DNA of 64,000 bases from the NCBI RefSeq assembly GCF_015710575.1, contig NZ_CP065373.1:1426001-1490000 (forward strand), in the 5' to 3' direction. Each line of letters begins with the position of its first letter. Within the stretch, counting starts at the first letter, position 1. The notes beneath the pieces were generated by a model. It was not told where the DNA came from. It did not search any database and was given only the letters and a program-made list of their open reading frames with translations. A program made the translations under genes and the position numbers. This DNA comes from Mycolicibacterium mengxianglii. Its GTDB lineage: Bacteria; Actinomycetota; Actinomycetes; Mycobacteriales; Mycobacteriaceae. This document shows positions 28,964 to 37,850 of the stretch, piece after piece.

Positions 28964-29794
28964 ATGTTGACAGACCAGCTGGTCGCCCTGGCCGAGGGCG
29001 CGGAGGCAGAGTTCATGTACCGCTACGAAACCAGCGCCGACCCCGTAACCATGGGCGCGCTCGGGATCGCCGCCGAGCGAATCGGCGGCGGCGTCGCGCT
29101 ATCCATGCGCCACGACGTGACCGGCTACTGGAGCAAAGCGTTGGGCTTTGGTTTCGCCGAGCCAGTGACGGCCAATCTCATCGAACGGGTCGTGGAGCAC
29201 TACCGGGGCGAGAACAGTCCGGGTGCCACCATCCAGATCGCGCCTGCGGTGCAGCCCGCCGACTGGGACGAGATCTGCGCTCACCACGATCTCCGGCCGG
29301 GCACCCCGTGGATAAAGCTGGCTTCGGGCGTCGACGATCTCACGCTCAGTGTCGACACGACGCTACGCATCGGCCCCGTCGGCCCCGACTCCGTCCAGGA
29401 GTGGGCGACAGCCACACTGTGCGGCTTCGGAATGCCGGTCGACGGGTTGGCTGACATGCTGGCCGCAAGTACCTCGCATCAAGGTTTCCGACCGTTCGCC
29501 GCATGGGACGGAGACCAGATCGTCGCGACGGCCAACCTGTTCATCCACGGGGAGGTCGGATCGCTGAACACCACGGCGACGCTGCCTAGTCACCGCAACC
29601 GCGGAGCTCAATCCGCGCTGATCGCCGCACGCGCCGGTGCAGCCATCGAGGCTGGTTGCAGATGGGTGGTCGCCGAGACCGGAAAGCCCGGCGCCGGTGA
29701 GAGCAACCCATCGCTGACCAACCTCATGCGCTGCGGGCTGCGGCCACTGTATGAACGGCAGAATTGGGCGTGGAGCCCCGTCGACCAAGCGTGA
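28964..29794 (+). CDS. GNAT-family N-acetyltransferase
   Basis: A 276-residue protein. The C-terminal half (about 125-265) is a GNAT domain with the acetyl-CoA pyrophosphate loop RNRGAQSALIAARAG (Q/RxxGxG/A-type) near residue 206 and a preceding beta strand GSLNTTATLPSH. The N-terminal half is a degenerate GNAT-like or linker region, so it may be a tandem GNAT. It follows the ECF sigma gene in the same direction and may be controlled by it. Acceptor substrate unknown. Confidence 0.75.
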   Translation: MLTDQLVALAEGAEAEFMYRYETSADPVTMGALGIAAERIGGGVALSMRHDVTGYWSKALGFGFAEPVTANLIERVVEHYRGENSPGATIQIAPAVQPADWDEICAHHDLRPGTPWIKLASGVDDLTLSVDTTLRIGPVGPDSVQEWATATLCGFGMPVDGLADMLAASTSHQGFRPFAAWDGDQIVATANLFIHGEVGSLNTTATLPSHRNRGAQSALIAARAGAAIEAGCRWVVAETGKPGAGESNPSLTNLMRCGLRPLYERQNWAWSPVDQA

Positions 29795-29979
29795 CGTCCA
29801 GGAAAGCTCATCTTCGATGACCGGTGGTCCGCCTCCGATGTCAATCGACATCGGGGTGGGCCCGCGTCAGGTTATTGGAGGAGGAGGCCACTTCTCGCCG
29901 AGAGAGTCCAACAACACGCCAAGGCCGACGCACACCGTCGCACCGCGCGACGGGATCCTGACACGGATGACTTCCGGGC

Positions 29980-30000
29980 TCGGTCGACGGTCGCGACCGA
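29980..30000. terminator. weak hairpin between convergent GNAT and iolH genes
   Basis: 7-bp arms TCGGTCG / CGACCGA with a 7-nt loop in the 245-bp spacer between two converging genes. No other structure or coding signal is seen in this spacer. Confidence 0.4.
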
Positions 30001-30039
30001 CCAGGCGAGAACGGCACCGGCTGAGCCCGGTCGAGCCGC

Positions 30040-30927
30040 TCACTTCCTGTGCTTGTTGATGTAGTCGGTCATGGTGGCCAGCTGATAGCGCGACACCTCG
30101 TGGGCGTTTTCGTCCTCGGCGAACACCGAGGACACCATCACGGTCTCTGGGCGGTCGTAGAAGTCGATATCGGCCAGCGCCGAGAAGAAGTCGTCCCAGT
30201 CGACGTCACCGTCGCCGATCTTGAGGTGCTGGTGCACCCGGACCGGATTGCCGGGCGGATTGGTGATGTAGCGCAGCCCGTGGGAGCGGTGATGGTCCAT
30301 CGTGTCGGCGACGTGCACCAATCGCAGCACGGTGTCGGCCTTGCGGATGAGGTCGCCCATCGTGGCGCCCTCGTGGCCCCGCATGTGGAACGAGTGGCAG
30401 GCGACGTAGACCATCCCGATGTTCGGGGAGTTGACTCCGCGGATGATCCGCAGCGCCTCCAATCCGTCTTCGACGAAATCGTCGGGGTGCGGGTCGATCC
30501 GGACGTCGATGCCCTCACGTTCGAAGATCGGCACGAGTTCTTCCATGGAGCGGAAGAAGGCGCGTTCGGATTCCTCGGCCCGCTCGGGGCGGCCGGAGAA
30601 CTCGGTGTTTATCACGTTGACACCGAGGTCGACGGTGATCTGGATGACCCGTTTCCAGTTGCGCACCGCGGCTTCGCGGGCGTCCTCGTCGGGGCCCGAC
30701 CAGCGCAGCACCGGCAATACCGAGGCAATCCCGACGTGCGCGTCCTCGCAGGCCTTACGGAACTGGGCCACCAGGTCGTCGTCGGCGCGGGGGTGGTTGA
30801 AGAACGGGATGAAGTCGCGATGCGGTGTCAGTTGCAGGTACTCGTAGCCCAATTCGGCTGCCAGCCGGGGGAATTCGAGCAACTCGTAGTCATGGTGGAA
30901 CGGGGTGGGGTCCAGGGCGATCTTCAT
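30040..30927 (-). CDS. iolH: IolH-family sugar phosphate isomerase/epimerase-like protein
   Basis: A 295-residue TIM-barrel protein of the AP-endonuclease-2 superfamily with metal-binding residues spread as VINTEFSG (Glu), DPHPDDF, CHSFHMRG and HVADT(M)DHHR. It is the last gene of the inositol operon and overlaps iolG by 4 bp. IolH is a regular but poorly understood member of actinobacterial inositol clusters; an epimerase or isomerase step on an inosose or a ring-opened product is likely. The name rests on family resemblance and position. Confidence 0.75.
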   Translation of the reverse strand: MKIALDPTPFHHDYELLEFPRLAAELGYEYLQLTPHRDFIPFFNHPRADDDLVAQFRKACEDAHVGIASVLPVLRWSGPDEDAREAAVRNWKRVIQITVDLGVNVINTEFSGRPERAEESERAFFRSMEELVPIFEREGIDVRIDPHPDDFVEDGLEALRIIRGVNSPNIGMVYVACHSFHMRGHEGATMGDLIRKADTVLRLVHVADTMDHHRSHGLRYITNPPGNPVRVHQHLKIGDGDVDWDDFFSALADIDFYDRPETVMVSSVFAEDENAHEVSRYQLATMTDYINKHRK

Positions 30928-31952
30928 GCTCGGACACTCACTCGCTGCGCCAGTTCAACGGGCTCGGCCTGCCCGGTCTCCAGTGACCGCACGCCGGCCT
31001 CACACACCGCGGTGGAGGCGTACCCGTCCCACGCCGACGGCCCGTCGATATACGAGCCCCTCGAACTGCCCGTCCGCACCGCGTTGACCCAGCGCTGCAC
31101 TTCGGTGTCGTAGGCCTGCCCGAAGCGTTCGCGGAACCCCGGGGTGAGCTGCCCACCCCAGTGCCCCGGGGCGTTCTTGCGGACCAGCCCCACGTCCAGG
31201 CCGATCATGGCGCTGCCCAGCTCGCCCACCACCTCGGTGCGCACCTCATAGGCCACGCCGGTGGTGACGAACAGCTCGACGTCGACGTGTTTGCCCCCGG
31301 CGGTGCTCAGGACGGCGATCTGTGGGTCCTGCAGGCCCTGCGGCGCTTTGGGATTCGCGGCCGGCTTGATGATCTGGATGGAGGTGATCTCCTCACCGAA
31401 CAGGAACCGGGTGACGTCCACCTCGTGCACCAGGGAATCCCGCACGATCATCGAGCTGTCGAACGACGGTGGCACCTGCGGGTTGCGGTGCACGCAGTGC
31501 ATCAGCAGTGGCGTGCCGAGTGCCCCGCCGTCGATGAGAGTCTTGAGCTGGGCGTATTCGTGGTCGAAGCGACGCATGAACCCGACCTGGATCAGTTCGA
31601 CGCCGAGATCGGCTTCGCGGCGGACGATGTCCAGCGAGCTGTCGATACCGGTGGTCAGCGGTTTCTCGCAGAGCACCGGCTTGTGGTGTTCGAGGCAGGC
31701 CAGTAGCTGCGAATGGTGGGTCGGGCCCGGCGTGGCGAGCAGCACGGCGTCGACCTCGCTGTCGGCGATCGCGTCGAGTGGATCGGCGACGGCACGGCAG
31801 CCGGGGATCTCCGCGGCGATCTGCTCGGCCTTCTGGGTGAAGTAGTCGTTGACGACGGACACCCGGGCACCGCTGATCCGCGAGGTGATCCTGGCGACGT
31901 GGTCGGCACCCATCACCCCGACCCCGAGAACGGCAATTCGCAAGTCAGACAT
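30924..31952 (-). CDS. iolG: inositol 2-dehydrogenase (Gfo/Idh/MocA family)
   Basis: A 342-residue NAD-dependent dehydrogenase that oxidises myo-inositol to scyllo-inosose, the first catabolic step. The N-terminal Rossmann motif is GVGVMG (residues 10-15), then CEKPLTTG (about residue 95, the EKP motif with the catalytic Lys) and a C-terminal Idh/MocA dimerisation domain with HEVDVTRFLFG (about 180). ATG at 31952. It lies between iolE and iolH and overlaps the latter by 4 bp. A second copy of the family is at 47784-48788. Confidence 0.9.
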   Translation of the reverse strand: MSDLRIAVLGVGVMGADHVARITSRISGARVSVVNDYFTQKAEQIAAEIPGCRAVADPLDAIADSEVDAVLLATPGPTHHSQLLACLEHHKPVLCEKPLTTGIDSSLDIVRREADLGVELIQVGFMRRFDHEYAQLKTLIDGGALGTPLLMHCVHRNPQVPPSFDSSMIVRDSLVHEVDVTRFLFGEEITSIQIIKPAANPKAPQGLQDPQIAVLSTAGGKHVDVELFVTTGVAYEVRTEVVGELGSAMIGLDVGLVRKNAPGHWGGQLTPGFRERFGQAYDTEVQRWVNAVRTGSSRGSYIDGPSAWDGYASTAVCEAGVRSLETGQAEPVELAQRVSVRA

Positions 31953-31978
31953 GGCTGGTCACTTCCTCAGAACTTCAG

Positions 31979-32881
31979 CTAGAACGTGATCGAGGGAACG
32001 CCGCAGGACCCGAGATAGGAGCGGGTGCGTTGGGCGATGGGAAGCGGCGCGTCGACCTCGCAGGGGTACATGTCCTGCTCGACGATCGCGAACACGTCGA
32101 TGCCGAGTTTCTCGATCGCCTCCAACAGCGGGGGCATCTCGGGGATACCACGCGGTGGCTCGGTCATGGCGCCGAGCTTGACGGCCTCACCGAAAGGCAG
32201 ATCCTCGGCGACCACCTTCGCCTGGACTTCGGGGTCGACCTGCTTGAGGTGCAGGTAGCCGATCCGCTCCGGCGCGTGGTTGATGATCGCCAGGTTGTCG
32301 CCGCCGCAGTAGCTGATATGGCCGGTGTCCAGACAGAGGTTGACGAATTCGCTGTCGGTGCCGTCCAAGAACCGGTAGACGTTCTCCTCGGTGTCGACGT
32401 GGCTGTCAGCATGCGGATGGTACTGCGCACGGACACCGTACTTTTCGAACATCGCCTTACCCAGGTCGTTCATGCCCTGGGTTTTCCTGCGCCACTGCTC
32501 GGGGGTGAGGTCACGGTCCTCGAGCACCGCCCCGGTGGAGGGGTCACGCCACATCTCGGGGATCACCACCACGTGCTTGCCGCCCACGGCGGCGGTCAGT
32601 TTGGCGACGTCTTCGATCTGCTCCCATACCGCCGACCAGCTGTCATGCTGATGTAGATGCTCGAAAACCGTTCCTGCGGAGAGCTTCAGGTTCCGTGCTG
32701 CCAGTTCGTCGGATAGCATTTCGGGGTCGGTCGGCAGATAACCGTACGGGCCCAGCTCGATCCACTGGTAGCCCGAGGCTGCGACCTCGTCCAGGAACCT
32801 GGTGTAGGGCGTCTGCTGCGGGTCGTCGGGGAACCAGACTCCCCAGGAGTCGGGTGCGGAACCCACCAGGATTGTGCTCAC
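31979..32881 (-). CDS. iolE: myo-inosose-2 dehydratase IolE
   Basis: A 300-residue TIM-barrel dehydratase removing water from scyllo-inosose to give the trihydroxycyclohexane dione that IolD hydrolyses. The N-terminal SAPDSWGVWFPDD motif is characteristic of IolE, and metal ligands appear as YHPHADSHV, CLDTGHISY and FAIVEQD. It starts at GTG 32881, 13 nt after iolD. A more diverged IolE-like protein is encoded at 46918-47787. Confidence 0.92.
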   Translation of the reverse strand: MSTILVGSAPDSWGVWFPDDPQQTPYTRFLDEVAASGYQWIELGPYGYLPTDPEMLSDELAARNLKLSAGTVFEHLHQHDSWSAVWEQIEDVAKLTAAVGGKHVVVIPEMWRDPSTGAVLEDRDLTPEQWRRKTQGMNDLGKAMFEKYGVRAQYHPHADSHVDTEENVYRFLDGTDSEFVNLCLDTGHISYCGGDNLAIINHAPERIGYLHLKQVDPEVQAKVVAEDLPFGEAVKLGAMTEPPRGIPEMPPLLEAIEKLGIDVFAIVEQDMYPCEVDAPLPIAQRTRSYLGSCGVPSITF

Positions 32882-32894
32882 GGGCGCTTCCTAA

Positions 32895-34844
32895 CTACCT
32901 GTCGGAGGGCTTGAGGTAAGGGCGCTGGATTTTCTTCCAGTCGGCATAAGTGCGGTAGGCGTTCTGCGTGGACTCCAGGGTGGATACCTGTGAAACCGGT
33001 ACATCCCACCAGGATTCGCTGTCCGGAGCCGGCACCAGGGGATCGGTCTCGACGTGGATGACGCAGGTGCGGTCGCTCGCCTTGGCAACTTTGACGGCGT
33101 CGGTGAACTCCCCGGCGGTCTGTACCCGGATCACCTCGGCGCCCAGGCTGGCCGCGTTGGCGGCCAGGTCCACCGGAAGTTTGCCGCCGTCGAGGCGGCC
33201 GTCGTCGCTTCGATACCGGTATGCGGTGCCGAACCGCTGCGAGCCCAATGCCTCGGACAGTGAACCGATGGAGGCGAAGCCGTGGTTCTGCACCAGCACC
33301 AGGATGACCTTGACGCCCTCCTGCACCGCGGTCACCAGTTCGGTGGCCATCATCAGATAGGAGCCGTCGCCAACCAGGACAAAGACGTCGCGGTCGGGTT
33401 CGGCCATCTTGGCTCCGATGCCACCTGCGACTTCGTAACCCATGCAGGAGAACCCGTACTCGACGTGGTAACCCTTGCGGTCGCGGGTGCGCCACAGTTT
33501 GTGTAGGTCACCGGGCATGGAACCGGCAGCGCACACCACGACGTCGCGGGGGTCACTGAGTGTATTGGCCAGGCCGATGACCTGATTCTGATTCAGGGTC
33601 ATGCCGTCCTCGACGCGGTAGGCCTCGGTGACGATGTCGTCCCATTCCCGGGCGAGTTCACCGGTGCGGGCGCGGTATTCATCGCTGACCGAGTAACCGT
33701 CGAGGGCTGCCCGCAGCGCATCGATAGCCTCACGCGCGTCGGCGACCACGCTGACGCCGCCCTGTTTCACCGAATCCAGCGACGCCACATTGATGTTGAC
33801 GAAGCGTACGTCCGGGTTGCCGAAAGCGGTGCGCGATGCCGAGGTGAAATCGCTGTAACGGGTGCCGATCCCGATCACGACGTCGGCCTCGGTGGCCAGT
33901 GCGTTGGCAGCGGTGGTGCCGGTGGAACCGATCGCGCCGACGGATTGCCGATGGTCGTAGGGCAGTGACCCTTTACCGGCCTGGCTCTGCCCGACCGGGA
34001 TGCCGGTCTGCTCGCACAACGCAGCGAGGCTGTCGGTGGCCCCGGAGTAGATGACGCCGCCGCCGGCAATGATCAGCGGCTTGCGGGCAGTCCGGATCAT
34101 CTGGGCGGCGCGGTCGATGACCGAGCGCTCCGGCAGTGGCCGCGCCACATGCCAGGTGCGTTCGGCGAACATCGATTCCGGCCAGTCGTGGGCCTCGGCC
34201 TGCACGTCCTGCGGAATGGAGATTGTCGCGGCCCCGGTTTCCACCGGATCGGTCAGCACCCGCAGGGCACCCAGCAGCGCCGCGGGCAGCTGTTCGGGCC
34301 GCCAGACACGATCGAAATAACGCGACAGTGGCTTGAATGCGTCGTTGACCGTGACGTCACCGGAGGACGGCAGCTCCAGTTCCTGGAGCACCGGCGCGCT
34401 GGCCCGGGTGGCGAAAGTATCGGCGGGCAAGAGGAGTACGGGCAAGCGGTTGATGGTGGCCAGTGCGGCGCCGGTGAGCATATTGGTGGAACCGGGGCCG
34501 ACGCTGGCGGTGACCGCCCAGGTCTGCAGCCGGTCCTTCTGCCGGGCGAACGCGACGGCGCTGTGCACCATGGCCTGTTCGTTGCGGCCCAGTACGTAGC
34601 GCAGCGGGGGTTGGGCGCCCGCCTCTGCTGCCGCTATTTCGGACTGCAGTAATGCCTGTCCCAGGCCGGCGACGTTGCCGTGGCCGAAGATGCCGAAGCA
34701 GCCGGCGAAGAACTTGCCGCGTTCACCGTCGCGCTCGACGTACTGGTTGCTCAGGAAGCGGATTGTCGCCTGCGCCACCGTCAATCGAACGGTGGGTTCG
34801 GCGTCGGGTGACTTCTCGGGTCGCATCGGTGCGGTGGAAACCAC
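32895..34844 (-). CDS. iolD: 3D-(3,5/4)-trihydroxycyclohexane-1,2-dione acylhydrolase IolD
   Basis: A 649-residue ThDP-dependent enzyme of the acetolactate-synthase superfamily that opens the inositol-derived ring to 5-deoxyglucuronate. The IolD-specific N-terminal stretch FAGCFGIFGHGNVAGLG (about residues 45-61) replaces the standard PYR-domain loop, and the PP-domain ThDP/Mg motif is VGDGSYLMM...QNHGFASIG (about residues 485-520). GTG at 34844 follows a GAGGAAGG ribosome site. Four bases separate it from iolB. Length and motifs match complete IolD. Confidence 0.94.
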   Translation of the reverse strand: MVSTAPMRPEKSPDAEPTVRLTVAQATIRFLSNQYVERDGERGKFFAGCFGIFGHGNVAGLGQALLQSEIAAAEAGAQPPLRYVLGRNEQAMVHSAVAFARQKDRLQTWAVTASVGPGSTNMLTGAALATINRLPVLLLPADTFATRASAPVLQELELPSSGDVTVNDAFKPLSRYFDRVWRPEQLPAALLGALRVLTDPVETGAATISIPQDVQAEAHDWPESMFAERTWHVARPLPERSVIDRAAQMIRTARKPLIIAGGGVIYSGATDSLAALCEQTGIPVGQSQAGKGSLPYDHRQSVGAIGSTGTTAANALATEADVVIGIGTRYSDFTSASRTAFGNPDVRFVNINVASLDSVKQGGVSVVADAREAIDALRAALDGYSVSDEYRARTGELAREWDDIVTEAYRVEDGMTLNQNQVIGLANTLSDPRDVVVCAAGSMPGDLHKLWRTRDRKGYHVEYGFSCMGYEVAGGIGAKMAEPDRDVFVLVGDGSYLMMATELVTAVQEGVKVILVLVQNHGFASIGSLSEALGSQRFGTAYRYRSDDGRLDGGKLPVDLAANAASLGAEVIRVQTAGEFTDAVKVAKASDRTCVIHVETDPLVPAPDSESWWDVPVSQVSTLESTQNAYRTYADWKKIQRPYLKPSDR

Positions 34845-34848
34845 GGTG

Positions 34849-35724
34849 TCACCTTCCTCGGGGATTGTGCAGGGGGAGTCTGGGATCGACGTCCTGGTCG
34901 GTCCAGGTGTCGCGGAGCCAGGTGTGCTCGGGGTCGTCGACGATCTTCCAGGCGCGTTCAGCGCCCGGTCCTGCCATCACGTTGAGGTAGTACATGTGGT
35001 AGCCGGGTGCGGCGACCGACGGGCCGTGGTAGCCGTGCGGAACGAGTACGACGTCACCGGTGCGCACCTCTTCGAGGACCTCGATGGGGCGATCCGGGGT
35101 GCCGTAGACGCGGTGATAGCCGAACCCGCGGGAGGCCGTGCCGGTTTCTGAAGGACCAGGCGAAAACTCGAAGTAGTAGATCTCTTCCAAAGCTGTTTGG
35201 GTGGGCGTGTTCTCGTCGTGTTTGTGCGCGGGGTAACTCGACCAGTTGCCGCCGGGGGTGATCACTTCGCAGGCGATCAGCGAGTCGGCCTCGAAGGTAT
35301 CCGCGGTGCCGAAGTTGTGCACCTGGCGGCTGCAGTTGCCGGCGCCGCGGAGTTCGACGGCGACATCGGCGGCGGCCACGCGGCGGTTCGGGAACGAGCG
35401 GGTGGCTCGGGCACCGCAGATGGCGAACCTGCCCGCACCGGAGATCCGGTACGGCTGGTCGATGCCCAGATACACCATGTCCGACGGGCCGTTGAACACC
35501 GAGGTGCGCGGCGACAGCGCAAACGTGGTGTCACCGCACTCCACGGCGCCGCCGCCGGCCAGCGGAAGGATCATCACCTCGGTGTCGTCGGTGCGCAACT
35601 CGATGCTGCCGCTGAGTTCGAGTACCTGCAGCGACGATTCGGTCCATCCGGCCGATTCCGGCGTGACATGGACGGTGAACGGAGGCTCCGCACTGCGGGC
35701 GGGAATGTAGAGCTTGCTGTGCAT
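34849..35724 (-). CDS. iolB: 5-deoxy-glucuronate isomerase IolB
   Basis: A 291-residue bicupin enzyme converting 5-deoxyglucuronate to 2-deoxy-5-keto-gluconate. The metal-binding cupin motif is visible at SSYPAHKHDENTPTQTALEE (about residues 175-194: two His and the Glu), with a later His in HGYHGPSVAAPGYHMYYLN. ATG at 35724 begins one base after the stop of the aldolase gene. Complete by length. Confidence 0.93.
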   Translation of the reverse strand: MHSKLYIPARSAEPPFTVHVTPESAGWTESSLQVLELSGSIELRTDDTEVMILPLAGGGAVECGDTTFALSPRTSVFNGPSDMVYLGIDQPYRISGAGRFAICGARATRSFPNRRVAAADVAVELRGAGNCSRQVHNFGTADTFEADSLIACEVITPGGNWSSYPAHKHDENTPTQTALEEIYYFEFSPGPSETGTASRGFGYHRVYGTPDRPIEVLEEVRTGDVVLVPHGYHGPSVAAPGYHMYYLNVMAGPGAERAWKIVDDPEHTWLRDTWTDQDVDPRLPLHNPRGR

Positions 35725-35725
35725 G

Positions 35726-36628
35726 TCAGCGCACCATCGCGACCGCGGTGGCGACCGCCGAGCTCACGTCGTTGTCCGGGGGATAGAGCAGGGTCCGGCC
35801 GACGATCAGTCCGCGCACCGAGGGCAGGGCCAGCGCCTTCTCCCAGCTGGCGAACGCCCGGTCTGGGTGGGTGGGATCACCGCCGAGCAGCAGGGTCGGC
35901 AGCGTCGTTGCTTCCATCACGCGGTCCATCTCGTCGACGACGGGCAGCTTCATCCAGGTGTAGGCCGACGTCGATCCCAGCCCCTGGCAGATGTGGATGG
36001 ACTTGATCACCGCATCGGGGGACAGGTCGTTGCGCACCTTGCCCTCGATGCGGGTGGACATGAACGGCTCGAGCATGGCGACCAGCCCGGCTGCGGCCAG
36101 GTCGTCGACGGCCTGCGCGCACGCCGCCATGGTGGCTACCGTGCCGGGGTCGTCGAGGTCGATGCGGCACAACATCTTTCCACCGTTCATGCGCGCCGCA
36201 GCAGTGGATGCTGCGGTGGCACCCGTCATCCGGTCGTCGAGCTCGAACGCCGACCCGAAGAGCCCGCCGCGGTTGAAGGAGGAGAACACCACCTTGTCGT
36301 CGAGGGCGCCGAGCAACAGCAGGTCATCCAGGATGTCCGAGGTCGCCAGGACCCCGTCCACACCGGGGTCGGCCAGCGCTGCGCGCAGCCGGTCCAGCAG
36401 ATCGATCCTGCTGTTCATCGCGGTCGGGCGCGAACCCACCGCCAGCGCACCGCGCGCCGGATGGTCGGCGGCCACGATCATCAACCGGCCGTTGCCGCGC
36501 ATCGTGGGCCGGGTGACGCGGTTGTCCCACGCCCGGGCCACCGCAGCGGGGTCGGCGGCGCGCAGGTCGGTGATCTCTGAGTAATCCCGACAAACGGAAG
36601 TTCCGGACTCGACGGTTTGCTCAGACAT
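35726..36628 (-). CDS. Cgl0159-family (beta/alpha)8 aldolase of the inositol cluster
   Basis: A 300-residue TIM-barrel protein related to class I (DeoC/LacD-like) aldolases and resembling Corynebacterium Cgl0159, which lies in that organism's inositol cluster. Candidate Schiff-base lysines occur in NGGKMLCRIDLDD and RIEGKVRNDL, and phosphate-binding LLLGGDPTHPD and GLIVGRTLLYPPD near the C-terminus resemble aldolase phosphate loops. No IolJ is present, so this protein probably cleaves 2-deoxy-5-keto-gluconate-6-phosphate to dihydroxyacetone phosphate and malonate semialdehyde. ATG at 36628 lies within the iolC 3' end (8-bp overlap). Family good; reaction inferred from context. Confidence 0.78.
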   Translation of the reverse strand: MSEQTVESGTSVCRDYSEITDLRAADPAAVARAWDNRVTRPTMRGNGRLMIVAADHPARGALAVGSRPTAMNSRIDLLDRLRAALADPGVDGVLATSDILDDLLLLGALDDKVVFSSFNRGGLFGSAFELDDRMTGATAASTAAARMNGGKMLCRIDLDDPGTVATMAACAQAVDDLAAAGLVAMLEPFMSTRIEGKVRNDLSPDAVIKSIHICQGLGSTSAYTWMKLPVVDEMDRVMEATTLPTLLLGGDPTHPDRAFASWEKALALPSVRGLIVGRTLLYPPDNDVSSAVATAVAMVR

Positions 36629-37592
36629 TGGCGGCCTCCACTGCGGTCTGTTCGGCGAGGGCAGCCACCTCAGCGGCTGTGGGCATGGCGGTGGAGCATT
36701 CGAGCCGGGACGCGACGATGGCGCCGGCGGCGTTGGCGTAGCGCAGGGTCTTCTCCAGCGGCCAATCGTGTAGCAGCCCGTGAATGAGACTGCCGCCGAA
36801 CGCATCTCCGGCACCGAGCCCGTTGACGACCTCGACCTCGTTGGGCGCGACGGTGACCGAGCTGTGCCGGGTCTTGCCCAGTACGCCGCGTGGACCCTGC
36901 TTGACGATGGCCAGTTCCACGCCGAGATCGAGCAGCGCGTCGGCGGCGCGGTGTGGGTTGGATTCTCCGACGGCGATCTCACACTCTTCCCGGTTGCCCA
37001 CTGCGACCGTGACATGAGCGAGTGCACGCTGCACCTGCTCGGTGGCTGCCGCGGGTGAGTCCCAGAACATCGGCCGGTAGTCGAGATCGAGTACCGTCAG
37101 CGGTGCGCGCTCGCGTGCTTGCCAGGCCGTGAAATGCGCGCTGCGACTCGGCTCTTCGGATAGGCCGGTCACCGTCGACCAGTACAACCGCGCGCTGCGC
37201 ACCGCGGACTGGTCGATCTCGGCCGGGGTGATCTGCAGATCGGGAGCTGACGGCTTGCGGTAGAAGTACAGGGGGAAGTGGTCCGGCGGGAAGATCTCGC
37301 AGAATGTCACCGGCGTGGGGTACTGGTCGTGGGTGCTGACGTAACGGTTGTCCACGCCCAGGCGGGCAAGCTCGGCGCGGACGAACCTGCCGAATGGGTC
37401 ATCGCCGGCGCCGGAGATCAGCGCGGCACGGTTGCCCAACCGGGCCGCCGCAACCGCGACGTTGGCGGCACTGCCGCCCAGGAACTTCCCGAACGACTCC
37501 ACGTGCTCGAGTCCGATACCGATCTGCAGCGGGTAGAGATCGACGCCGCTTCGTCCGATGGCGAGGACGTCGAAGGTATCTGTATGGGTCAC
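36621..37592 (-). CDS. iolC: 5-dehydro-2-deoxygluconokinase IolC (PfkB family)
   Basis: A 323-residue ribokinase-type sugar kinase phosphorylating 2-deoxy-5-keto-gluconate. PfkB signatures are GKFLGGSAANVAVAAARLG (about residues 34-52) and NGLGAGDAFGGSLIHGLL (about 262-279, with the catalytic Asp in GAGDAFGG). Start GTG at 37592 precedes THTDTFDVLAIGRSGVD. It is the first gene of the seven-gene iol operon and diverges from the gntR regulator. Confidence 0.92.
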   Translation of the reverse strand: MTHTDTFDVLAIGRSGVDLYPLQIGIGLEHVESFGKFLGGSAANVAVAAARLGNRAALISGAGDDPFGRFVRAELARLGVDNRYVSTHDQYPTPVTFCEIFPPDHFPLYFYRKPSAPDLQITPAEIDQSAVRSARLYWSTVTGLSEEPSRSAHFTAWQARERAPLTVLDLDYRPMFWDSPAAATEQVQRALAHVTVAVGNREECEIAVGESNPHRAADALLDLGVELAIVKQGPRGVLGKTRHSSVTVAPNEVEVVNGLGAGDAFGGSLIHGLLHDWPLEKTLRYANAAGAIVASRLECSTAMPTAAEVAALAEQTAVEAANV

Positions 37593-37747
37593 GGCTGACT
37601 CCGAATCCGGGTGTGCGTCTTGTGCCTGGAACTGTGTATGAAAGGGGCGGCGCGCCAAGACGCCTTCCGGGCCGACATCTTCACGGGTCGAACCCAGGAG
37701 ATGCCGCGCCCGGTGTTGATGTCGACTGTGCTCCGGATCACCCGGCC

Positions 37748-37770
37748 ATGTCAAGAGTTTGTTCGGACAT
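37748..37770. promoter_or_regulatory. inverted repeat in the iolC-gntR divergent promoter
   Basis: ATGTC at 37748-37752 and GACAT at 37766-37770 are inverted arms 13 nt apart. They overlap a minus-strand TTGACA (37749-37754) that could be the iolC -35 box. Likely operator for the GntR regulator; a TGACGTCA palindrome follows 8 nt downstream. Confidence 0.45.
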
Positions 37771-37850
37771 TCTTACTTGACGTCATACCGGGTATTCTGT
37801 TGGGCATCGCCAGCGAACTTCTGCGCCGGCGACGAAGGATCGGAGCAAGG

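Noticed and set aside
29751..30059. Open frame after the acetyltransferase
   Set aside because: No ribosome site, low-complexity composition, and it runs into the iolH end; treated as spacer.
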